Assembly: GCF_003034845.1 (NCBI RefSeq) | Contig: NZ_PZKC01000015.1 | Span: 1 to 50,040 of the forward strand | Direction: 5' to 3' | Length of the DNA: 50,040 nt | DNA from: Pseudothauera lacus | GTDB lineage: Bacteria > Pseudomonadota > Gammaproteobacteria > Burkholderiales > Rhodocyclaceae | Shown here: positions 43,138-50,040 of the stretch, piece by piece | How positions within the stretch are numbered: position 1 is the first letter of the stretch | Layout: the number at the start of each line of letters is the position of its first letter | Notes under the pieces: generated by a model | What the model was told of the DNA's origin: nothing | What the model saw: only the letters and a program-made list of their open reading frames with translations | Database searches by the model: none | Made by a program: the position numbers and the translations under genes

Positions 43138-43165
43138 GCGGGGGCAGCACAGCGGCTGCCCCCGC
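43138..43165. terminator. Hairpin between convergent reductase and yajQ
   Basis: GCGGGGGCAGC (43138-43148) pairs with GCTGCCCCCGC (43155-43165). There is no T-run on either side, so it is a bidirectional hairpin of uncertain terminator strength placed where both transcripts end. Confidence 0.6.
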
Positions 43166-43182
43166 GCGCCCATCCCATTCGC

Positions 43183-43668
43183 TCAGTCGCGGAAGTTGCC
43201 GAACTGCAGCGGGAAGTCGGTGATGTCCTTCTTCACCAGTGCGATGGCGTCCTGCAGCACGTCGCGCTTGGCGCCGGAGACGCGCACTGCATCGCCCTGG
43301 ATGGCGGCCTGCACCTTCATCTTGCTGTCCTTGAGGAGCTTGACGATCTTCTTCGCCAGTTCCTGCTCGACGCCGACGCGCACCTTCACTTCCTGCTTGA
43401 CCTTGTTGCCGGAGATCTTCTGCACGTCGCCGTAGTCGAGGCAGCGCACGTCGACCTTCTTCTTGGTCATCTCGGGAAGCAGGATGGCCTTCATCTGGTC
43501 GAGCTGGAAGTCACTGTCACCGAACAGGGTAATCAGCTTGTCGCCCAGTTCGAGCTTGGCGCTGGTGCCCTTGAAGTCGTGACGGCCGGCGATCTTGCTG
43601 TTGGACACCTCCACTGCATTGCGCAGCGAGGGCTGGTCCACCTCGGACATGATGTCGAATGACGGCAT
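43183..43668 (-). CDS. yajQ: YajQ family nucleotide-binding protein
   Basis: A 161-residue YajQ protein. It starts [20 protein letters not shown], with the typical [18 protein letters not shown] segment and a C-terminus ending [10 protein letters not shown]. YajQ-type proteins (XC_3703) are c-di-GMP effectors in Xanthomonas, so this could respond to the c-di-GMP enzymes elsewhere in the window; that link is inference. GAGGAGG lies just before ATG 43668. It is the distal gene of the argD-argF-argG-DUF2788-ppnP-yajQ minus-strand run. Confidence 0.95.
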   Translation of the reverse strand: MPSFDIMSEVDQPSLRNAVEVSNSKIAGRHDFKGTSAKLELGDKLITLFGDSDFQLDQMKAILLPEMTKKKVDVRCLDYGDVQKISGNKVKQEVKVRVGVEQELAKKIVKLLKDSKMKVQAAIQGDAVRVSGAKRDVLQDAIALVKKDITDFPLQFGNFRD

Positions 43669-43686
43669 GGTGTGCCCTCCTCCGCC

Positions 43687-44010
43687 TCAGCCGAAGTGGC
43701 AGATGTAGTGGTAGGGCTCGCCAGCGACTTCGATGTCGAAGCTGGAATTGCCCGGCACGTCGAAGGACTCGCCGGCGCCGTAGGTCTTCCACTCGCTCTC
43801 GCCCTTGAGACGCACGCGGCAGCTGCCGGCCACGCCTTCCATGATCTCCGGCGCGCCAGTGTTGAAGGTCAGGCTGGCGGGCAGGATCACCCCCACCGAC
43901 TTCTTCGTGCCGTCGGCCAGGACGATGGAGTGGCTGACGCACTTGCCGTCGAAATAGACGTTGGCCTTGGTGGTGACGGCCACGCCGTCGAACTTTTCAG
44001 TCACGCTCAT
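43687..44010 (-). CDS. ppnP: Pyrimidine/purine nucleoside phosphorylase PpnP
   Basis: A 107-residue cupin-fold protein (formerly DUF1255) that phosphorolyses nucleosides. It contains [40 protein letters not shown] and the C-terminal [10 protein letters not shown] with [11 protein letters not shown] at 44010 has GGAACGAG upstream. An ATG at 44028 would overlap DUF2788. It is placed 14-18 bp after DUF2788 and 18 bp before yajQ on the same strand. Confidence 0.92.
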   Translation of the reverse strand: MSVTEKFDGVAVTTKANVYFDGKCVSHSIVLADGTKKSVGVILPASLTFNTGAPEIMEGVAGSCRVRLKGESEWKTYGAGESFDVPGNSSFDIEVAGEPYHYICHFG

Positions 44011-44024
44011 TGCTCGTTCCGTAG

Positions 44025-44255
44025 TCATTCGATGCCCATCAGCTTCTGGATCAGGGCCTTCGAGACAAAGCCCACGAAGCCCAGACCGAGGCCGATGAAC
44101 ATCCACATCGCGCCGTACTTGCCGGCCTTGGATTCCTTGGCGAGATTGCCGATGATGAACAGCATGTAAAGGATGAGCACGGTAAAGCCAACCTTCAGGG
44201 CCAGCGACTCGAACTCCTCCAGGGTGAGGCCGAACATCACCACTTCATTGCCCAT
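44025..44255 (-). CDS. DUF2788 small membrane protein
   Basis: A 76-residue protein with two transmembrane helices: residues about 21-40 ([18 protein letters not shown]) and about 47-66. The intervening [14 protein letters not shown] loop is the DUF2788 signature. The function is unknown. The start could be ATG 44255 or M7 (44237); 44255 is 10 bp after argG and has no conflict. It sits between argG and ppnP in the minus-strand run. Confidence 0.85.
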   Translation of the reverse strand: MGNEVVMFGLTLEEFESLALKVGFTVLILYMLFIIGNLAKESKAGKYGAMWMFIGLGLGFVGFVSKALIQKLMGIE

Positions 44256-44265
44256 CGTGCGCGCC

Positions 44266-45495
<1,230 letters not shown>

Positions 45496-45608
45496 CTTCT
45501 CGTCCAGTCCAATGCCAGGGGGCTTCGTGGGCTCCCCGCGCGGTTAGCAGCCATTCGCGTCATCACTTGCAGGTCCCGCCGCCGACGCGAGCCGCGGCGG
45601 AATCCTCG

Positions 45609-46535
45609 TCACTTGGGCTCGACCCTGCCGAGCACCAGGTATTCCATCAGCGCCTTCTGCGCGTGCAGGCGGTTCTCGGCCTCGTCCCACACCACCGACT
45701 GCGGACCGTCGATCACCTCGGCGGTCACTTCCTCGCCGCGGTGCGCGGGCAGGCAGTGCATGAACACCGCGTCCGGCGCGGCGACCGACATCATTTCGGC
45801 ATCCACGCACCAATCGGCAAAGGCCTTCATGCGTTCCTCGTTCTCCGCCTCGAAGCCCATCGAGGTCCACACGTCGGTGGTCACCAGATGGGCGCCCTTG
45901 CAGGCCTCCAGCGGGTCGGCGAACTGCTCGAAGTGATCAGTGCCGTAGAGGCCGGCGCGCTCCGGCTCGACCTCGTAGCCCGGCGGTGTGGACACGTGGA
46001 CGTTGAAGTCCAGCACTTCGGCCGCCTGCAGCCAGGTGTTGCACATGTTGTTGGAGTCGCCCACCCAGGCCACGGTCTTGCCCTGAATCGGGCCGCGATG
46101 CTCGATGAAGGTGAAGATGTCGGCGAGGATCTGGCAGGGGTGGTATTCGTTGGTGAGGCCATTGATCACCGGCACGCGCGAGTTGGCGGCGAAGCGCTCG
46201 ATGATGTCCTGCTCGAAGGTGCGGATCATCACCACGTCGCTCATGCGCGAGATCACCTGCGCGGCATCCTCCACCGGCTCGCCGCGGCCCAGCTGCGAGT
46301 CGCGGGTGTTGAGGTAGATCGCCGAGCCGCCGAGCTGGTGCATGCCGGCCTCGAAGGACAGCCGCGTACGCGTGCTGGCCTTCTCGAAGATCATCACCAG
46401 GGTGCGGTCGAACAGCGGATGGTAGGGCTCGTAGCGCTTGTACTTGTCCTTGATCCAGCGCGTGCGCTCGAAGAGGTAGTCGAACTCCTCGCGGGTGAAG
46501 TCCTTGAACTGCAGGAAATGCTTGTTTGCCGTCAT
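45609..46535 (-). CDS. argF: Ornithine carbamoyltransferase
   Basis: A 308-residue enzyme making citrulline from ornithine and carbamoyl phosphate. It has the carbamoyl-phosphate motif STRTRLSFE, NGLTNEYHPCQILAD, and the ornithine-binding HCLPAHRGEEV. The family length is normal. It begins 16 bp after argD on the same strand, so the two are co-transcribed. Confidence 0.97.
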   Translation of the reverse strand: MTANKHFLQFKDFTREEFDYLFERTRWIKDKYKRYEPYHPLFDRTLVMIFEKASTRTRLSFEAGMHQLGGSAIYLNTRDSQLGRGEPVEDAAQVISRMSDVVMIRTFEQDIIERFAANSRVPVINGLTNEYHPCQILADIFTFIEHRGPIQGKTVAWVGDSNNMCNTWLQAAEVLDFNVHVSTPPGYEVEPERAGLYGTDHFEQFADPLEACKGAHLVTTDVWTSMGFEAENEERMKAFADWCVDAEMMSVAAPDAVFMHCLPAHRGEEVTAEVIDGPQSVVWDEAENRLHAQKALMEYLVLGRVEPK

Positions 46536-46551
46536 CGGATCGCTGCCTTAC

Positions 46552-47724
46552 TCATTGCGCGAGGAAGTCGCGCACCAGCGGAGCCAGGCGTTCGACCAGC
46601 GTCGCCGCTTCGGCCTCGGTGAAGGTCAGCGGCGGCAGCAGGCGGATCACCCGCTCGGCGGTGACGTTGAGGAGCACGCCGGCCTCCAGCGCTTGCCCGA
46701 CCAGGGCACCGCACGGGCGGTCGAGCTCGATGCCGAGCATCAGGCCGCGGCCGCGGATGTCCACGACCCCGGCAACGCCTTCCAGTGCACGGCGCATGCC
46801 CTGGCGGATGGCCTCGCCAACCTCGACGGCGTTGGACATCAGGCCTTCGGTCTCGATCACCTCCAGCGTGGTCAGCCCGGCGGCGCAGGCGAGCGGATTG
46901 CCTCCGAAGGTGGAGCCGTGATTGCCGGGACCGAACAGCCCGGCCGCGCGCCCGGCGGTCACGCAGGCGCCGATGGGCACCCCGGAGCCGAGGCCCTTGG
47001 CCAGGGTCATCACATCGGGCGTCACCCCGGCGTGCTGCCAGCCGAACCAGCGCCCGGTGCGGCCGACGCCGCACTGCACCTCGTCGCAGATCAGCAGCCA
47101 GCCGCGCTGGTCGCAGATCTCGCGCAGTTCGCGCTGGAACTGTTCGTCGGCCACATTGATGCCGCCCTCGCCCTGGATCATCTCCAGCATCACCGCCACC
47201 ACACTGTGGTTGTGCTCGGCAACGGCGCGGATCGCAGCGATGTCCTTGTACGGCACGCGCACGAAACCGCTTACCAGGGGCTCGAAACCGGCCTGAGCCT
47301 TGCGGTTGCCGGTGGCCGAGAGGGTTGCCATGGTACGGCCGTGGAAGGCGTTCTCCATGACGATGATGGTAGGCAGCTCGATACCCTTGCGGTGGCCGTA
47401 GAAACGCGCCAGCTTGATCGCTGCCTCGTTGGCCTCGCAACCGGAGTTGCAGAAGAACACCTCTTCCATCCCCGACAGCGCCGCCAGGCGATCGGCGAGC
47501 TTTTCCTGCAGGGGAATGCGGTAGAGGTTGGAGGTGTGCAGCACGCTGGCGGCCTGCTCGGCGATCGCCCGCACCAGACGCGGGTGATTGTGCCCGAGGG
47601 TGGATACCGCGATACCGGACAGCGCATCCAGATAGGCCTTGCCAGCCTCATCGTAGATCCACGCGCCTTCGCCGCGAGCAAAGGCCACCGGCAGTCTGGC
47701 GTAGGTGTTCATGAGATGGGACAT
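46552..47724 (-). CDS. argD: Acetylornithine aminotransferase
   Basis: A 390-residue PLP-dependent class III aminotransferase. It has FCNSGCEANEAAIKLAR (Cys/Glu region), MLEMIQGEGGINV, DEVQCGVGRTG and the PLP-Lys motif TLAKGLGSGVPIGA. It starts MSHLMNTYARLP. ATG 47724 is the first gene of the argD-argF-argG run. A stable hairpin in its leader may control entry into the operon. Confidence 0.95.
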   Translation of the reverse strand: MSHLMNTYARLPVAFARGEGAWIYDEAGKAYLDALSGIAVSTLGHNHPRLVRAIAEQAASVLHTSNLYRIPLQEKLADRLAALSGMEEVFFCNSGCEANEAAIKLARFYGHRKGIELPTIIVMENAFHGRTMATLSATGNRKAQAGFEPLVSGFVRVPYKDIAAIRAVAEHNHSVVAVMLEMIQGEGGINVADEQFQRELREICDQRGWLLICDEVQCGVGRTGRWFGWQHAGVTPDVMTLAKGLGSGVPIGACVTAGRAAGLFGPGNHGSTFGGNPLACAAGLTTLEVIETEGLMSNAVEVGEAIRQGMRRALEGVAGVVDIRGRGLMLGIELDRPCGALVGQALEAGVLLNVTAERVIRLLPPLTFTEAEAATLVERLAPLVRDFLAQ

Positions 47725-47749
47725 GGATAACCCCGAAATGAATGAAGCA

Positions 47750-47782
47750 CAAAACGCTCACGGCGGCACAGGCCGCCGTGAG
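47750..47782 (-). promoter_or_regulatory. Leader hairpin upstream of argD, possible attenuator
   Basis: CTCACGGCGG (47757-47766) and CCGCCGTGAG (47773-47782) form a perfect 10-bp stem with a 6-nt loop. On the minus strand it is followed by CGTTTTG, terminator-like, about 30 bp before the argD start. A TATACA at about 47826-47821 upstream could be the -10 of the argD promoter, which would put the hairpin in the 5' untranslated leader. Confidence 0.45.
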
Positions 47783-47908
47783 ATTGGCAAAGAGGGGATG
47801 GTAAGGGAAAGTCTCAGGGTTGTATATATCGCCACCGTGACGGGCCGGCACCGTCCGCCATGGCATCCCGTGACATGGCATTCCGCATCGCGAATCAGGG
47901 TTTTCCGT

Positions 47909-47914
47909 TATAAT
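47909..47914 (+). promoter_or_regulatory. Candidate -10 box upstream of DUF3579
   Basis: A perfect TATAAT at 47909-47914, 82 bp before the DUF3579 ATG, with no good -35 at 16-18 bp. It could drive DUF3579 from the argD/DUF3579 divergent spacer (47725-47995). Confidence 0.45.
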
Positions 47915-47995
47915 CCGCCCCGCTTTGCGAGGCGCACCGGCAGCGACAAGACTGCCGCGCCGGAGACGGACTCCCCAGCCCACAGGGCGTGACAC

Positions 47996-48292
47996 ATGAA
48001 CCAGAACATACAAAGCTTTGTCATCATCGGGGTCACGACAGAGGGAAAGAAGTTCCGCCCCAGCGACTGGGCGGACCGCCTGTGCGGGATCATGTCGGCC
48101 TTCGGCGCCGACCACCGCATGATGTACTCCCCCTACGTGCGCCCCGGGTGCACCCTCAAGGGTGACAAGACGGTCGTCGTCGACGCCCGCCTCTACGACA
48201 TCGAGCCGCTGGCCTACAAGTTCCTGATCAACTTCGCCAACGACAACGACCTGCAGATGGAGCCGATCGACGACGCACACAGCGCCGTCTGA
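47996..48292 (+). CDS. DUF3579 protein
   Basis: A 98-residue betaproteobacterial protein of the DUF3579 family: FVIIGVTTEGKKFRPSDWADRLCG and PYVRPGCTLKGDKTVVVDARLYDIEPLAYKFLxNF. The function is unknown. It is conserved opposite the arginine genes in this group. ATG at 47996 is used; Shine-Dalgarno signal is poor. It converges on rpsT through a shared terminator. Confidence 0.87.
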   Translation: MNQNIQSFVIIGVTTEGKKFRPSDWADRLCGIMSAFGADHRMMYSPYVRPGCTLKGDKTVVVDARLYDIEPLAYKFLINFANDNDLQMEPIDDAHSAV

Positions 48293-48330
48293 CCCCCGCC
48301 CACGACACGCAGAACCGCAGCACAAAAGCA

Positions 48331-48356
48331 AAACGGCGACCCGAGGGTCGCCGTTT
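48331..48356. terminator. Bidirectional terminator of DUF3579 and rpsT
   Basis: AAACGGCGACCC, loop GAG, GGTCGCCGTTT: an 11-12-bp stem with A- and T-tracts on both sides, placed between convergent genes, so it should stop both transcripts. Confidence 0.88.
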
Positions 48357-48379
48357 CAATGCTGCCGGAAGGGCGCCGC

Positions 48380-48646
48380 TCAGGCAGCCATGCCCTTGAT
48401 GGCGGCAGACAGGCGGCTCTTGTGACGGGCGGCCTTGTTCTTGTGGATGATCTTCTTGTCGGCGATGCTGTCGATGGTGCTCTCGGAGCTGCGGAAAACC
48501 GCCTGAGCCGCCGCTTTGTCGCCACCCACGATGGCCTTGCGAACGGCCTTGATCGCGGTACGCAGACGCGAGCGCAGGCTGGCGTTGTGAGCGCGAGCTA
48601 CAACAGCTTGGCGGGCACGCTTGCGGGCTTGTGCGGAGTTGGCCAT
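48380..48646 (-). CDS. rpsT: 30S ribosomal protein S20
   Basis: An 88-residue, highly basic protein of the S20 family starting [13 protein letters not shown] and ending [11 protein letters not shown], with [10 protein letters not shown] near the end. It binds 16S rRNA at the base of the 30S body. Its own promoter and a shared terminator bound it. Confidence 0.97.
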   Translation of the reverse strand: MANSAQARKRARQAVVARAHNASLRSRLRTAIKAVRKAIVGGDKAAAQAVFRSSESTIDSIADKKIIHKNKAARHKSRLSAAIKGMAA

Positions 48647-48684
48647 GTGATTGACTTCCGTTGTTCAGGTTTGGAAAACCCGTG

Positions 48685-48713
48685 ATTCTACCGGCGACAC
48701 CCCCCTTCCGCAA
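48685..48713 (-). promoter_or_regulatory. Sigma70 promoter for rpsT
   Basis: On the minus strand, TTGCGG (48713-48708) and TAGAAT (48690-48685) are 17 bp apart. The -10 is 39 bp before the S20 start codon. The rest of the 274-bp spacer 48647-48920 holds no clear gene, only possible C-terminal debris of a T6SS-linked protein near 48778-48910. Confidence 0.7.
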
Positions 48714-48920
48714 GACTTTTGTTCCAGTTGGCGCTTGTGTTCCAACACCGGGACAAGCCTACTTGCCAAGCGATCCATCAATCTTCCTCTTCATCTGCCA
48801 TCCCCCTGCACTTCTGGCTCACGGATCTCGGTGCCGTAGCCTCTGCATGGGCGGCGAAGTGCTCGATCATGCACACCGCCTGCACTGAACCCCGGGCGTT
48901 CTCCAAGGTTGCACACTATC

Positions 48921-49220
48921 TCAACCCACATGGATGGTGAGGTTGCCTGGGCAGCGCACGGTGATGCTGCCGTCGAGGGTGATGCTGGCGCCGCCGTCGA
49001 CGGCGATGACGATGCGCCGGGCGGCGGCGAAGTCGATGTGTTCGGCGAGGCTGGCCAGATCGAGGGTGTCGCGCGCCTGCAGGGCAAAGGTGCTGCTGTG
49101 GGCGGCCAGATCGATGTCGTCGTGGGCGGCGATCAGGGCCAGGCCGGTGTTGCCTTCGCCGGGGGCGATGGCGCCGGCCACCAGGCCGATCGCCTGGCCG
49201 GCGTGACCACCAGCCCGCAC
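48921..49220 (-). pseudogene. VgrG C-terminal (DUF2345-like) fragment
   Basis: About 99 residues matching the tail of type VI secretion VgrG proteins: DDIDLAAHSSTFALQARDTLDLASLAEHIDFAAARRIV-type repeats and the end SITVRCPGNLTIHVG. The phage-spike gp27/gp5 core (some 600 residues) is missing, so this is a fragment, not a functional spike. A GTG at 49220, 5 nt after the upstream stop, could still start it. It is downstream of the DUF6396 gene, consistent with a recombined VgrG-effector-immunity cassette. Confidence 0.75.
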
Positions 49221-49225
49221 GCCGC

Positions 49226-50040
49226 TCAGTCCGGCTGTCCGGCGGGCCGGCCGGTGCGCGGGTCGAGCCCCTTGGTGCGGGCCATGTCATCGATCACTGC
49301 GGCTTCGGGCAGTGGTGGGGGGACGTTGGCGTCGAACTCGACCTTCCAGCGCAGGGTGCCATCCCAGGGCGGCAGGGGCGCGGGGGGCAGGGGTACGATG
49401 TCGTCGACATCGGGCACCTTGGGGTCGAGGTAGGAGTAGTCGGAGAGAAAACGCTGGATGAGGCCGTAGCGGCGCACGCGCTCGGGGTCCTTTTGCTGGG
49501 CAAGGTAGTCGAGCTGATTGTCAGGGGTGGGGCCATCAAACCCATCCCGAAGAGCAAGCGCGGCAGTAGGGATCCCGGCCTGAATACCCCACTGGAAGGC
49601 TTGAATTGCTTCCGTGTAGGAGCCTCCCGCACCGTGAAAAGTGTCCGTGGCGAGATCGATGCCAAGAGCCTCCGCAGCTCTTCCGTGCCCCTGCATTGCG
49701 GCGCATCTACGCATTTGGCGCGCTACTTCAGGAGCCCGATCAATTGGTGCAAGATAGCCCGCCACCAGATACTGTGCCTCAGGGCTACCCAGGTCGGCGG
49801 CCTTGCGGTAGTAGCGCAGGGCGAGGACGGGGTCGCGGGCGACGGTGGAGCCGGTTTCGAGCATGCGGGCCATGTCGTAGTAGCCGCCGGGGATGCCGCG
49901 GGCGATGAGTGCCTCGGTGAGGGCGAGGCGCTCGCCCAGGGGGTTGGCGCTGCGCGCCTGGCCGCGCTCGATCATGCGGCGTAGCTCGAGGTTGGCGAGG
50001 TCGTGGTCCCAGGCGGCGGCGATGCGCAGCAGGCGTTCGA
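49226..50040 (-). CDS. Sel1-repeat DUF6396-like protein, 5' end outside window
   Basis: At least 270 residues, open to the right edge, so the N-terminus is missing. Sel1-like repeats (PVLALRYYRKAADLGSPEAQY) occupy the middle. The C-terminus (DDIVPLPPAPLPPWDGTLRW, then LDPRTGRP) resembles DUF6396 proteins that accompany T6SS phospholipase effectors and are thought to be their immunity lipoproteins. An immunity function is inference from that family context and the adjoining VgrG fragment. The stop lies 5 nt before the VgrG fragment start. Confidence 0.72.
   Translation of the reverse strand, partial: ERLLRIAAAWDHDLANLELRRMIERGQARSANPLGERLALTEALIARGIPGGYYDMARMLETGSTVARDPVLALRYYRKAADLGSPEAQYLVAGYLAPIDRAPEVARQMRRCAAMQGHGRAAEALGIDLATDTFHGAGGSYTEAIQAFQWGIQAGIPTAALALRDGFDGPTPDNQLDYLAQQKDPERVRRYGLIQRFLSDYSYLDPKVPDVDDIVPLPPAPLPPWDGTLRWKVEFDANVPPPLPEAAVIDDMARTKGLDPRTGRPAGQPD

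Overview
The window is about 50 kb of a GC-rich (mostly 65-70 percent G+C in the lines I counted) betaproteobacterial chromosome. The protein repertoire points to the Rhodocyclales/Zoogloeaceae (Thauera, Azoarcus and relatives): divergent acnB/acnA, a BktB-like thiolase, an argD-argF-argG run facing a DUF3579 gene, YajQ, DUF2788, DUF502 and DUF6394 proteins, and aromatic-degrader-style oxygenase parts. This assignment is inference from gene content; there is no rRNA or tRNA to anchor it.

Layout. 1-5.7 kb: a partial hypothetical gene, a large CBS/PAS/GGDEF/EAL c-di-GMP protein, a DUF3014 membrane protein, a REP-like repeat cluster, a small oxidoreductase-like protein and an exported metallo-beta-lactamase-fold hydrolase. 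5.75-16.2 kb: a lower-GC defence island on the minus strand. It contains hsdM, a DUF4062/AlbA-type ATPase-like protein, a RhuM protein, a 1266-residue SIR2-domain protein, a 5'-truncated hsdR and a small YgjP-type metallopeptidase. There is no hsdS, and hsdR has lost its nuclease domain and Walker A region, so the restriction system looks broken and re-used around the SIR2 gene. 16.4-22.1 kb: aconitases AcnB and AcnA, divergent, sharing a 334-bp control region with a short palindrome.

22.1-40.7 kb: housekeeping and small-protein genes. These include a DUF502 membrane protein, YchJ, a DUF6394 plus K+ channel pair, an S4 protein, an Ap4A phosphorylase-like enzyme, two YkgJ proteins, UPF0149, a TrmB-like methyltransferase, DusC, ribosomal protein L31, a GT39 transferase, oligoribonuclease, an M48 protease, a monoheme cytochrome, RsgA, the alpha-E/ATP-grasp pair, BktB thiolase and a CobD-like protein. 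Two copies of an inverted-repeat-bounded noncoding element (26759-26849 and 38304-38477) lie here.

40.8-43.1 kb: the most interesting metabolic unit. A diiron carboxylate (ferritin-like) oxygenase candidate is followed by a [2Fe-2S]/FAD/NAD reductase. They are driven from a near-consensus sigma70 promoter whose spacer is overlaid by an 8-2-8 bp palindrome typical of TetR-family operators, and a terminator-like hairpin separates the two genes. 43.2-50 kb: yajQ, ppnP, DUF2788, argG, argF, argD with a leader hairpin, DUF3579, rpsT, then a fragment of a type VI secretion VgrG protein and a partial Sel1/DUF6396 protein running off the right edge.
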